Source: Gamarada debralockiae (Eukaryota > Ascomycota > Leotiomycetes > Helotiales > Hyphodiscaceae). Taken from it: a DNA stretch of 64,000 bases. Below are positions 11,801 through 24,044 of this stretch, piece after piece; positions within the stretch are counted from its first letter, which is position 1, and every line of letters begins with the position of its first letter. The notes under the pieces are model-generated. The model did no database searches and was not told the origin of the DNA. It saw only the letters and a program-made list of their open reading frames with translations. The position numbers were made by a program, and so were the translations under genes. The stretch lies in the NCBI GenBank assembly GCA_002803225.1, contig NXFV01000186.1, positions 1 through 64,000 of the forward strand, written 5' to 3'.

Positions 11801-14800
11801 CCGATTAAACGACGTGCAGAAGCTCACGTATCTCGAGGCATTCCGAAAAATGCAAACTCTAAACGCCGATTCTTTACCTTTTCAACTAGTACCGTTACGT
11901 CGAGTTCAGTCCAAGTTCAGCCCCGATGGCCTTAGGATTTTTGATACCCTTTTCATTTTACAACAACCATCTAGAGACCTTGATTCTTCCATCTGGTCAA
12001 TATCAGAGGATAGTGGTGCCATGGACTTGCCTCTCGTTTGCGAAGTGGCACCGAAGCCAAGCGAAGATGCCCTCGAAATTATCTTGCATTCACATTCTTC
12101 CTTCATCTCCACTGAAGATGCCACCTCTATCATCGACTCATTTAACGCCAAATTGCAAGCGGCGTTTGAGAACCCCAGACGCCAGCTACTTTCGTCAACT
12201 GTGAAAGCACAAATTACTGCCAAAACTATGAACCAAGAAGCCATTACGCAGAGGTCCACAGCCGGCCGCCCGTCCAAGTCAATGACACCCGAAGAGTTGA
12301 AGATACGAGAAGTTATCTCCAGCTTTACGAACATTCCTGAAGACAAGATCACCCGAGACATCAGCATCTTTCGACTTGGTTTGGATAGCATCAGCGCCGT
12401 TCAAGTCGCTGCTCGTCTCCGCAAACAAGGTCACAGCGTTGTTGCGAGCGATATATTGGAGCATCCCACTATTGCCCAACTGAGCACTCATCTCGCAAAA
12501 GGCAACGGAGCGCCACGCGGAGCAGAGAGTGTGTACGATTTTGCTGCTTTTGATAAAGCGCATAGGGAAGTAATCTGCTCAAAGATCGGTATTGCACCCG
12601 AAGATGTGGAAGCCGTTAGGCCATGCACGGCAGTTCAGCAGGGTATGATTGCTCAAACGTTACACTCACAGGGTGAACACTATGTGAACAGCATGTGGTT
12701 TAAGATATTGCCCGACACGTCAATATCGAAGTTAAAGGTAGCTTGGATCACTGTCTGTAAGGAGCACGAAATGCTGCGATCCGGATTTGTACAGACAGAT
12801 GATTCGAAGAATTCATTTGCACTCGTCACATATACCGAACAAAGCTTCTCACTGCCTTGGTTGGAAGAGGAAGCGGACAGCCTCGAGATCTCAATTGTCG
12901 ACCAGCTAGCTCGCCGTCCATGGACTTTGAGGGTCAGAAAGGAAGGCGACAGCACCACGATTAAATTCACAGTCCATCATGCGCTCTATGATGCACAGTC
13001 AATAGAGAGGATGCTGTCAGATGTTACAAGAGCATATCTCTCCAAACCATTAGCGCCTCGATCGCCCATCAATTCCTTGCTTGGATCCATCATGCACCAC
13101 GAGCGCGACAATGTTGAGGATATGAAACTGTTCTGGCAGAGGGACGAAAACCAAATCATTGTTAATCGCTTCCCCGACCTCACTCCACTTCGAATTTCAG
13201 ATACTACGAATGCCGTTCGAGAAATATTCTCACAAGCTTGCACATCTGAATTTGAGGAGCTTTGCAGGCAGATGGGAGTCACTGTACAGGCCGCTGGACA
13301 AGCAGCTTGGGCAAGACTACTTACTGCATATACTGGTGAGAGCAGTAACACATTTGGAATGACTCTCTCTGGCCGCTCCGTACACGAAGATGCAGATTCA
13401 ACCGCATTTCCAACCATCGTTACTCTTCCCGTCAGGTGTGATGTGAGAGGAACAAACAAAGATCTTCTTTCAAGAACGATGAAGACCAACGCTTCGCTTC
13501 ATAAATACCAGTTCACGCCATTAACTTCGATCCAAAGATGGGCTGGATTCCCGGAAGGCAATATCTTTGACACTTTGTTTGCATACCAGAAACTTCCAGA
13601 AACCACAGAGGTCATCAACCCGCCATGGAAGGTTGTCAAAGAAGAGGCAACTGTCGATTACGCCGTCTCACTAGAAGTTCAGCCCACCAAATCCGGCGAT
13701 CTTACACTTCGTATGACATTCAGAGAGAATCTCATCCCCGTTGAACATGCAGAGCTCCTATTGAGGCAGTACGATGCGTTACTTTTAGAAACTCTTCGGA
13801 ATCCCAAAGATGCTTGCGATGTAGCTCTAGAACTTCGAGCCGACCTCCTGTCAGTCACACCTGCTAAGGAACCTGTATTGCCGGGCTCAGTCACCCTCCT
13901 TCATGAGTTTCTAGAAAGAGGCGCACATGATTATCCTAAAAAGCCGGCACTTGAATTTGCGACATGTCTAGGACTGGACAATTTCCAGAGTCAATCCTGG
14001 ACATATAAGCAAGTCAATGAAGAAGCCAACAAAGTCGCGCAACTTCTCTGCAGGCATGGTATTGTTCCAGGACAACTAATTGCGATCTGCTTCGACAAAT
14101 GTACGGAAGCTTCTTTCGCAATTCTCGGAATCCTCAAGGCTGGCTGTGCATATGTTGCCCTCGATCCAAACGCACCACCAGAACGTATGAGCTTTATCAT
14201 GGAGGACTCGGCGGCAAAGTTGATCCTGACCGCTGGCAAACCTGCGAAAAGTTTCCAACCGATGGCTAGGGAGATCGTGAACCTCGATTTACCAAATATT
14301 CTCGACGGCTATGCATCAGAGCCGCCGAAATTGAACAGGTATATCTCACCACAAGATACCTGTTACTGTCTTTATACTTCCGGAACAACTGGCACGCCAA
14401 AGGGCTGCCTCATCACGCATGAGAACGCTGTACAAGCAATGTATTCCTTTCAAAGGCTCTTCTCTCCCCACTGGACGGACAGCTCGAAGTGGCTGCAATT
14501 CGCATCTTTCCATTTTGATGTCAGTGTTCTTGAACAATTCTGGAGCTGGAGTGTGGGAATATGTGTCGCTTCGGCCCCTCGAGATCTCATATTTGAGGAC
14601 ATTCCAGGTGCAATTCAACGACTCGGCATCACTCACATAGATCTTACACCAAGTCTTGCTCGCCTCATGCACCCTAACGATGTTCCAGCGTTGTGCAAGG
14701 GCGTATTCATTACAGGCGGTGAACAGCTTAGGCAAGAAATACTCGATGTCTGGGGCGAGCATGCTTGCATTTACAATGGATACGGACCAACCGAAGCAAC

Positions 14801-17800
14801 TATTGGCTGTACGATGTTTCCGCGAGTTCCCAAGAATGGAAAGCCGTCGAATATTGGCCCTCAATTCGACAATGTGGGTTCATACGTCTTGAAACCTAAT
14901 ACTGCACTGCCCGTCTTACGAGGTGGCATTGGTGAACTCTGTGTATCGGGCAAGTTAGTCGGGAAAGGGTATCTCAATCGTCCTGATCTCACAACTGAGA
15001 GGTTCCCAACCCTTCACTCTTTCAATGAGCGGGTCTACCGGACTGGTGACCTTGTCCGAATCTTACATGACGGAAGCTTCATATTCCTCGGCCGTGCAGA
15101 CGATCAAGTCAAGCTCCGTGGCCAACGCCTTGAACTGAGCGAGATCAACCAAGTTATCAAAAAGAGTATCAACGACCTGCAAGAGGTAGTGACACTTGCA
15201 CTCAAGCACAAAACTCAACAAAAGGAGCAGCTCGTTACATTTTTCGTGCTCTCTTCCCAAGACGATGAAAGAAATGGAGCTCTAATCTCAACTATAAGAG
15301 AGGCTTGCAAAGCTCGACTTCCAGGCTACATGGTGCCCACACATTTCGTTCCCATCAAGGCTCTGCCACTCAATGCCAACAACAAAGCCGACGCCAAGCA
15401 ACTCGCAGCGATGTATGATAGCTTCAGCGTTGACGACCTCCAGAAGCTGAGCCACTCATCTCAGCTGAGGAAGCAGTGGACCGACGGCGAGAAGACGGTC
15501 CTGGACATTCTCGCACAAGTGTTAGATTTTGAGGTGTCCTCATTAACAAGGGAAGTAAGCATCTTCGAGCTGGGCATAGATTCCATCTCAATTATTGGAT
15601 TCTCTCATGCCCTCCAGTCTGCGGGTCTCGACAATGCCAAGCTTTCCGTCATCAAGAGCAACCCTGCCACGGGGAAATTGGTTGAAGCTCTAATGAATAG
15701 CCAAGATCTCAATCCTGGCTTGGAAAATGCATATCTTAAGGCTTCGCAGGAAATTGCTGCATTCTCTCAAAGCCATATGACAAGTGTGTGCCAAGAACTC
15801 CGCATTGAGAGCACAGAAATCGAAAGCATTGCTCCATGCACGCCCGTTCAGGAGGGAATGATTTACCGATTCCTTGAGAATCAACACTCGCTGTATTTTT
15901 ATGTCTTTGATTTCCGTCTGGAGGAAGGAGTTGACGCCGGGAAACTCCTTGCTGCGTGGAATCGCGTTGTTATGCAACTCGAGATCCTTCGAACTAAATT
16001 TGTCGCCACCGATGATGGATATGCGCAAGTTGTTATGAAGAGTCTGGAAGTTTTTGGAGACCATCCGACTGATTACAACACGATAGACAAGTTAGTGGCC
16101 CTTGAGAACCCACACTCCTTTACCGTCACACCAAGTCAATTGGGGACTATCGTGTGTCTGAAGATTTTCCACGGACTTTACGATGGGAACAGTCTGACAT
16201 TGATGCTACGGCGTGTCATAGACGAGTATCATGGCCTGGACGAGATTGAATATGGCCCCTCTTTTCACTCCTCCCTGCAGTACGGACCTTTGGTGAAGGT
16301 CCCAGGAGCGGAGCAATTCTGGAGACGTCACCTCAAGGATTGGAAGTACCATCCATTGCCGACAAGTTCAATTCCAGACAAGGATATTGTCGCCACTCAC
16401 GATGTCAAAAATATTAGCGGTTTTGACGATTTGCGCAAGAAATTGGGAGTCACGCACCAAGCCATGATCCAGGCTACCTGGTTATCTGTGCTCCAAGAAA
16501 TATCATCACCTGTCCTGACCATTGGCGTCGTTATGTCTGGACGGACGATAGATTTCGAACGAGCAGACAAAATTATTGGTCCGATGTTCAACACCCTGCC
16601 TTTCCATGTCAAGATCGATAGTGGTATAACAGCATCGTCGCTCATATCTAGATGCCATGACCTCAATATGCAGATGCAGGACTTTCAACACACTCCGTTG
16701 AAGGACATTCAGAAATGGAGTCCTGCGAAGCCGGGCCAATCTCTTTTCGATACATTATTTGTCTTCTTGCGCCCTGAAATTGACGATGGGGATTTTGCGA
16801 AGGATGTTTGGACTCAATTGGAGGAAGAACAGACGGCTGATGTAAGATTGATAAGTTTAGGCAAGACCGTAACCTTTGCTAATATGTCAAAGTATCCAAT
16901 GGCTTTCGAAGCCTCACTCGACCCCGAATGCAGCAAACTGCGATTGACTATCATCGCTCAGAGCTCCGTCATTAGTCAGTCTCTAGCCATTGAGCTCCTG
17001 GATCAATTCGAGCATTCACTGCGTACTATTCTGCAAGAAGCTGGAAGCAATATCATTTCGAACGTCGTGGCTGCCACGAATGGTGTGAATGGCAATGGCC
17101 ATACTCTCACAGATCCATCTTTTACCGGGGTTTTCAACGTTGATGGCGAGGGAGCTCAACGTGGACCCTTCAAATGGACAAAACAAGCTATCCAGATCCG
17201 TCAAGAGATTGCTTCGCTTGCAGACGTTGACGAAAGTAAAGTCCATGAGAAGTCTTCAATTTTCGAACTTGGGCTTGACAGCATCGATGTCATCAAACTG
17301 TCGTCTCGGTTGAGCAAACGGGGCGTCGCGATTCCAGTCAGTGCTATCATCAAATACCAGACCATCGAGAACATGTCTACCAATATCTCTGGTAACAGAA
17401 TTCGAACTGTGCAAGCCTTCACCGGAAAGACGGTTCAGGAAATCGGTCGAGATATAACAAAGTATCTCACGGACAACCTGAAGCTGCCAGAAGATACTGA
17501 GGCCGTCTTACCCGCCACACCGTTGCAGCAGAGCATGGTTAATGAGATGGTCAAGTCCGGCTTCAAGAGATACTTCACTGTGGAGGCGTTCGAGATTGAT
17601 GAACAAGTGGACGTTTCGAGATTGTTGCTAGCGGTGGAGCAGACGATTCGTCTGTCGCCAATTCTGAGGACAACTTTTACTGAGATCGATGACCCTCGAT
17701 CGCCCGTCAGCTACGCTCAAGTAGTCCGCACTGGTCTTGCTCACTCCACTAAAGTTTCAGAAGAAGAGAGTCTCGAAGCCTACATGGAGCAATTCAAGGC

Positions 17801-20545
17801 TAAGGCCACTGCCGTGGCTGCTTCGAATCAGGCTTTGTGCCAGGCTACTTATGTGTCTGTGAGTCGGACTCGATACCTACTTATGGCCATCTCACATGCT
17901 CTGTACGACGGAAACTCTCTTCGCGTCATCCATGAAGATATCAGGAGATCTTACGAGGGACAGCTTTCCTCAAGGCCCGATTCGTTACCGTATCTGGAGC
18001 TGGTCTTCCAATCCACTACCAACAATGCGAAAAGCTTCTGGAAAAGTGCGGTATCCAATCTCCCAACAGCCAGCTTTCCCAGGAAAGAGCTATCAGAGGG
18101 ACCGAATCCGAGTGCAGTTCACCGAATAGAGACAAGCTCCCGCGTTTCTCTGAAGGATATCGAAGGGTTTTGCCGATCTTCACGAATCACAATGCAGACT
18201 TTGGGCCAGACATGCTGGGCCATCGTGCTCTCTCATCTGATGGGCCAACTTGATGTCGTTTTCGGCTCAGTCCTCTCCTGTCGCGATTCTGAAGAAGCGG
18301 AGGAAGTCATGTTCCCACTCATGAATACCGTAGCAGTGAGGTCGGTGCTTCATGGAAGTGTGGGTGAAATGCTGAGGTACATGCAGGAAATGAGTGATAC
18401 CACTCGTCAGTACCAGCATTTCCCATTAGGAACAGCTCAGGCGTACGCATTGGCATCGCGGGAAAGTGGATCTTCAACGAAGGATACCACTTTGTTTGAC
18501 ACACTTTTCATTTACCAAGGGCGTCGCCAGCCCCAAGAAAGCAACCCGCTCTACAAAACGGTTTATGGCTCTTCGGATGTCGAGTTTCCAGTTTGTGTTG
18601 AGATGGAGATAGATGATGAGCACCTCTCCTGGACGACAGCTTGCAAATCGATTGTGCGAACTTCCACGGAAACGAAGGACATCATTGCCGCCCTCGATAT
18701 TGTACTTCAGCGCATTATTGACGGCCCACAAGCTCCTATCATTACCTCGGATGCTGATGGTATTTCTGTTTGTGGTCTTCCCAAATTCCGGAAGACTAAA
18801 TCATCACAGAGGAAGGCTCTCAGTCATTCTAAGATGATGGGCGACGAAGGATGGTCTGATGTGGAGCTCAAGATTCGAAGAGCCCTCCATCAAGTATCCG
18901 ACGTGCCGCTGGATGCCATACATAAAGACTCGACAGTCTTCCATCTCGGTCTCGACTCAATCCTGGTTCTCAAATTACCTGCTTTACTTCGACAACATGG
19001 TATCAAACTCAGCGTATCGAACATACTCAATGAACAAACTGTGCGTGCCATGGCTCAATCTGTACTTCGTAGAGATCGAGATAAACAAGAATCTTCGAAT
19101 GTTGACCAAACCCTGTCGGATGCCATGTCACCACTCAAGGTCTCATCGGTAGCCAAGAGCCTTGAAAGGGAAGTCGGGGAAATACAGTCTGTCATGCCTG
19201 TTACTGCAGGACAACAGTACATGATTCGAAGATGGCAAACTTCACAAGGAACTCTGTTTCATCCAACGTTCGAGTTCACCTTATCAGGGCAAGTCGACAA
19301 AGCTCGGCTGGATACTGCTTGGAAGAGTATTTTGCAGAAACACGACATTCTTCGAACTGGATTTGTTGAAATTGGCTCCGATCTCATCCAGGTAGTTTTC
19401 AAAGATCCACGGAACGAGGTAGTTTACCGAGCCCCTGAAAGTCGAGACGCACAGTCCAAACTCCCCGACTTGAGATTCCCACCCGTGACATTTGTGGTAG
19501 AGGATTCCAAGTTGAAGTTAGAGATTCACCATGCTCTATATGATGGCATCAGTCTTCCACTGCTCACCGACCAATTACAGTCACTGTACAAGGATCAGGT
19601 ATTGCCAGGGCAAGAGCTGAGCTTCAAGACATTCGTCGCTCAATCGATTGCGGCTTCGAAGAGATCTCAATCTCAACTACAGTCATCAAACGTCATCAAG
19701 ACTTTATCCCAGTCGAAATGGGAGTCATATATCAAGCACGAGTCTCTACACCCTTCTCACACTGTTAACGGTACATCGACTGCCAGCTACACCAAGAGGA
19801 CTGAAGTATTTCATCCGACGCTGAAAGTCTCGCCCTTGAAGAGCTTTGCTCAAGATTCCGGCGTAAGCGTTGACGCTCTGCTCCTCGCTGCAATTTCCAA
19901 AATCTATGCCCAACGCCTTGGTCAAGAGAAAGCGGCGTCCACGGTCTCTCAAGTCGTATTCGGCATCTATCTTGCAAACCGCGCGCCTTTCGGCGAAGAC
20001 CTCTCGCCATTGGCTGCCCCGACTTTGAACCTCCTTCCACTTTGTATCCGGGATCCTCTGAGTCGAACCTTACCAGAGCTAGCCAAAGATATCCAGCATG
20101 ACCTTCGGGACATTAGCAGTGCAGAGATGGCGTGCGCCTCTTTGGCGGATATTTACCAATGGTGTGGTGTCCGTGTCAATTTCTTCGTCAACATCCTGAA
20201 GGATACCACTTCTGAGGCTGCAGCCTCCAGGGGTACAAATGGAGTAAAGGACGAAGATGATTTCGTCTTTAGAGCCAGACAGGATCTATCAAAGAGAGCT
20301 GAAGTTGTGGAGATGCATCACAACGAGAATTTTGATGCCGATGCCAGGCATGCTGTTTATTTGGTAGGGCTTCTTCGTGACATATCTTTGAGATTCGATA
20401 TGCTGACTCGTTTTAGCCTTCGGTGGATATTGAGATCCGATATCAGGGGCCTACTGTGGACATGGGAGTATTTGGACCAACGAATATGATTTCAGTCGCT
20501 GATGCTGAGGACATGATTAGGCGTTTTGTTGAGATTTGGGCTTGA
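5880..20545 (+). CDS. sidC: Ferrichrome-type siderophore nonribosomal peptide synthetase (SidC/Sib1 class)
   Basis: Two exons, 5880-20363 and 20417-20545, encode 4870 aa. I prefer ATG 5880 (gccATGGc context) over the in-frame ATG 5703, because the family-like N-terminus LNDPPQVLDGPQLLHELI follows it. Approximate residues: A1 (TSGSSGTPKG, 182), T1 (GLDSL, 566), C1 (HHALYDAWS, 757), A2 (1226), T2 (1627), C2 (1826), T3 (2165), C3 (2365), A3 (TSGTTGTPKG, 2833), T4 (3231), C4 (FHGLYDG, 3431), T5 (3798), C5 (SHALYDG, 4005), T6 (4358), C6 (HHALYDG, 4550). Every T domain keeps its serine. Three A domains with extra T-C pairs and no thioesterase match cytosolic synthetases that cyclise three N5-acyl-N5-hydroxyornithines with Gly/Ser/Ala. 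The exact product (for example ferricrocin) cannot be read here. No ornithine monooxygenase gene lies in the window. Confidence 0.93.
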
Positions 20546-21149
20546 TCCACTTTCCATTGTTTATAGATCTTCTCTTTCAAGTTTAGCGGAGATTCCTAGA
20601 TTTCTCGTCACGTTCATACATTGCTTTTGTTATAAGTATATTTCCAAGCAAATTCCCGGATGGCCTTGATCAGGTGGCTTTGCTTCCGGACTAAAATTTT
20701 ATTGCCGAAGGATTCTCATCACAAAGGCCGTGGGCCAATTTCAGAGATCAAGTATGATGATTATTCGATGAGACATAATGAATCGTTAAGTTTCGGGCGG
20801 GTATGGTGTCTCGGCATCTGATTCATTGGCCGATACTTCCTTGGCATGTCGACCCCCTATCCCGAACAGGCATTCGGTTGGCCGGGAGGCGGGATATCGT
20901 GGGGTAGTTGTCTGTATCACTTTCTCAAAGCGGTATTCCGCTGTTCAAATCATGGAACGTTGGGGATACTGCGTGGGGAGAGCTCTATAATATGAAACTC
21001 AAGTGAGCGTTGACGTAGATGATGGATGTGGACTTTCTTCTCACCAGTCCGTTCCACTTCCATTGCATAAGGTTTAAGTTCTCCCCATGTTCCTGGACTG
21101 CTCTCACAATCCAAACTCTAGACTCTCTTACTTCCGGTCTCTTATCGCA
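20546..21149. other. Intergenic, no gene recognised
   Basis: This is the NRPS 3' flank and the upstream region of the broken MFS gene. I see no open coding segment with family similarity. It contains an ATCTGATTC near-match to the iron-GATA box beside an inverted CCAAT at about 20817-20831, which I do not consider sufficient for a call. Confidence 0.5.
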
Positions 21150-22914
21150 ATGACTCAGAACAAATCAACAAACAGGTACTCTCTCACCTCTAGCCCTGAG
21201 AAGCACTCATCTTTCCTTCACAATGAGGATCCATTTTCTACAATGAGAAGCCAACCAATGGCGCCCTCCATCATAAGTTTACCCATCATGATCCTAATTG
21301 GGATGGCGGTGATGTTGACTTTAGCAATGTGAACTAGAAGAAGGTGGTTCGGAAGATGGACTTGCGCTTACTGCCTATGCTCACTTTACTGTACCTGTTG
21401 AGCTTTTTGGATGGAGGAAATATTGGTAATGCGAAGATTGAGGGTTTGTCGGAGACTTTGAAGCTTACCGGGCCTCAACACAACTGGTGTTTGACTGTGT
21501 TCTTTTACCTACTGCGCTTTTGAGGTTCCGAGTAATTTGATGTAAATCTACTCCGCAGCTGAGTTTGAATTTTAAATCGAATTTGAGTACTGACATATCA
21601 ACAAGCTCAAGCGCCTCCGTCCTTCCATCTGACTCCCTGCAATAATGGTTACATGGGGCGTCATCATGACACTCATGGGAATAGTCAAGTCCTTCCATGA
21701 GCTTCTGATTGCACGCTTCTTCCTCGGAGTCACTGAAGCTGGGCTCTTTCCTGAAGTAGCATACTACATTACAATGTGGTATTGCCGTCATGAAGTCCAA
21801 CTCCGATAAGCTCTATTCTTCTCTCCGGCCAGTGTTGCTGGTGCTTTCTCTGGGTTGCCGGCTTTTGCTATTGCGAAGATGGATGGCGTAGGAGGGCTCG
21901 AGGGCTGGAGGTGGATGTGAGTAGTTATCGCTCATTTTCTACCTCTGTTGAAAGACACTAATGAATTTAGCTTTATTCTCGAGGGGATGACCACTGTCCT
22001 GATAGCATTCTCGACTTTCTTTATCCTACATGACTCCCCCGACACTGCTTCTTTCCTGACCATTGAAGAGCGAGCCTAGGTCGTCCGCAGACTCAAGTAT
22101 CATGACTCAGAGGGTTTCGGGCCAGATGATAGCTGAATCAGAGCACTTTGTCTGGAAACACGTCCGAGATGCTTTTACGGATTCGCAAATAGGCATCGCA
22201 TTATTCGTGGGTCCCACTATCTCCGATATTTTTCGCTACAATGGCTGACTGACGTACATAGATGTGCTGGGGTATTGTCTGCCCGCTCTACGGCATTGGT
22301 CATTGTTCCTCCCGACAATTATAACTGAGCTGGGGTATGTCTCGTCAACAGCCCAGTTGTTCACTGTTCCGATCTACATCACTGCAGCGATCCTCACCAT
22401 CATAGTCGCATATTACTCTGATCGATCTCCCCGCATCGGTCGGGCTATGTTCGCCTTCGTCCCGATGTGCGCAATCCTTGTTGGCTTCATCATTGCTATT
22501 CGGGGTAGTGCCCATGGACACGTCCTAGGCCTGGTTTATGCCGGAATTTTCATCGCAACCTGCGGTATCTATCCAGCATTTCCAGGCAACATCACCTGGA
22601 CGTAAAGCAACCTAGCAGGAAGCTATAAATGATCCGCCAGGACGGCCAATCATATTGGTGCTGGCAATATGACAGGTGTGATGGCAAGTAACTTCTACTG
22701 TGCGGCAGACAAACCAAAATATATCGTTGGACATTCGCTCGAGATTGGGTTCGTTTCGGTGGGCCTCATGGCTGTTGTGGCGCTGAGAATGAACTACGCT
22801 CGAATCATCAAGAAGAGGGACAGGGAAGGTACCCCGGGATTGAATCTCGTCGAGATAAGTGAGATGAGAGACAAGGCACTGACGTTCAGATATTTCAGAG
22901 AGATACGAGAATGA
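21150..22914 (+). pseudogene. Decayed Dal5/allantoate-permease-type MFS transporter
   Basis: Conceptual translation in shifting frames gives a near-complete anion:cation symporter of the fungal Dal5/Tna1 group. Recognisable segments are KKVVRKMDLRLLPMLTLLY, GNIGNAKIEGLSETL, LIARFFLGVTEAGLFP, YYITMWYCRHEVQLR, LEGWRW followed by FILEG after an intron, FLPTIITELGYVSS and YSDRSPRIGRAMF. The frame is broken by stops at 21335, 21630, 21807, 22077, 22603 and 22630, and by frameshifts near 21505 and 22300. Candidate introns (for example one ending just before the FILEG segment) remain visible. Several stops are explained by C-to-T or G-to-A changes of conserved Gln, Arg or Trp codons. The intact ancestor would have been a plasma-membrane importer of small organic anions. 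Any link to the neighbouring siderophore genes is unproven. Confidence 0.88.
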
Positions 22915-22955
22915 GGCGAAAATGTGCTGGAATTCCTATACTTCTCAAAATATAT

Positions 22956-24044
22956 CTAAACTTTGACATACTTCCTCCAATTATGCACGTCCTTGTAACC
23001 AAGCACCTCTCTAATCTTCCTGTTGCTTAATGGTGCTTCATACTCTCCCATTTCCCTCGTGATCTTCGTTCCCGGACAATTCTTGGTCAGAAACTCCATC
23101 GTCGTTCCCTTGACGGTAATGGTATCATTGGTGGCGTTGAAGACTTGGAATCCGAGACCGCTCTTCTTGATGGCAAGGTCACAAATCTGCCCCAGGTCAC
23201 GCGCATCAATGTAACTCCATGCATTTCGCTTTCGTGAGGCGGGATTGTTGATATAAGCTGGAAAGTCTCGTTCATACTCATGAGGTTCGATAACGTTACC
23301 GATTCGGAAAGCATAGATGTCGTTCTTGAAGCGACGGGCAAACGTGCGTGCTGTTTTCTCTCCGCAGATCTTTGAGAGTGCATATCTGAAGAGAAGGTAA
23401 GTTCGAATTTTGTTCTCTGAGGCGGGGCTGGACTCACGAGTCTTCTGGATCAACATCATAATCCTCTTCTAATGGAAAGGAGTGATAGTCCGCATCGCCT
23501 TGAGCAAAGCATACCCCGTACGTCGTTTCCGACGAAGCAATGAGAATTTTCTTAACACCGAGCTTGCAGGCTGCTTCAACCACGTTGTAAGTTGATCGAA
23601 CGTTAGCTTGGAAACACTCCGAGTCTGGCACGAGCATGTTTCGCGCATATGCTGACCGATTCGTTAACTCTACATTCCAATCAGAAGATAGTTCTTGAGC
23701 ACTTACCAGCGAAATGAATAACGACATCTGGTGGACCTGGAACTGGGCCACTGCTGTAACCAGTCATGTTGAAGTGGGTGGTCAACGCATTGAACACTTG
23801 GCCTGAGTCCGTAAGGTCCGTCTTCAGAGTGTACACATCTGCAGACGGATCTGGAAAGGGGACGAGATCGAGATTTAGAACCTTGTGGCCCTGAGCAAGA
23901 AGATAGGGAATGACATGGCGACCAGCTTTTCCACTTCCGCCAGTGAAGACCTAATGTTTTGTCAGCATAAGTCCAGTGAAGGTAGACGGGGGCCTTTACA
24001 ATTTTCTTGCCTCCTGTTGAGGTTGGAATTGTTGTATTTGACAT
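22956..24044 (-). CDS. NAD(P)-dependent epimerase/dehydratase (extended SDR)
   Basis: Four exons, 24044-24000, 23950-23707, 23651-23438 and 23385-22956, give 310 aa with all phases closing. The nucleotide-binding motif TGGSGKAG is rebuilt across the first intron (GGKKI joined to VFTGGSGKAGRHV). The catalytic YxxxK is also split by an intron and restored as YALSK. Later segments (FRIGNVIEPHEYERDFP, WSYIDARDLGQICDLAI) are typical of UDP-sugar epimerase-like enzymes. It is a soluble oxidoreductase or epimerase; the substrate is not evident. It converges on the broken MFS gene, with 41 bp between the two ends. There is no obvious role in siderophore synthesis. Confidence 0.88.
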
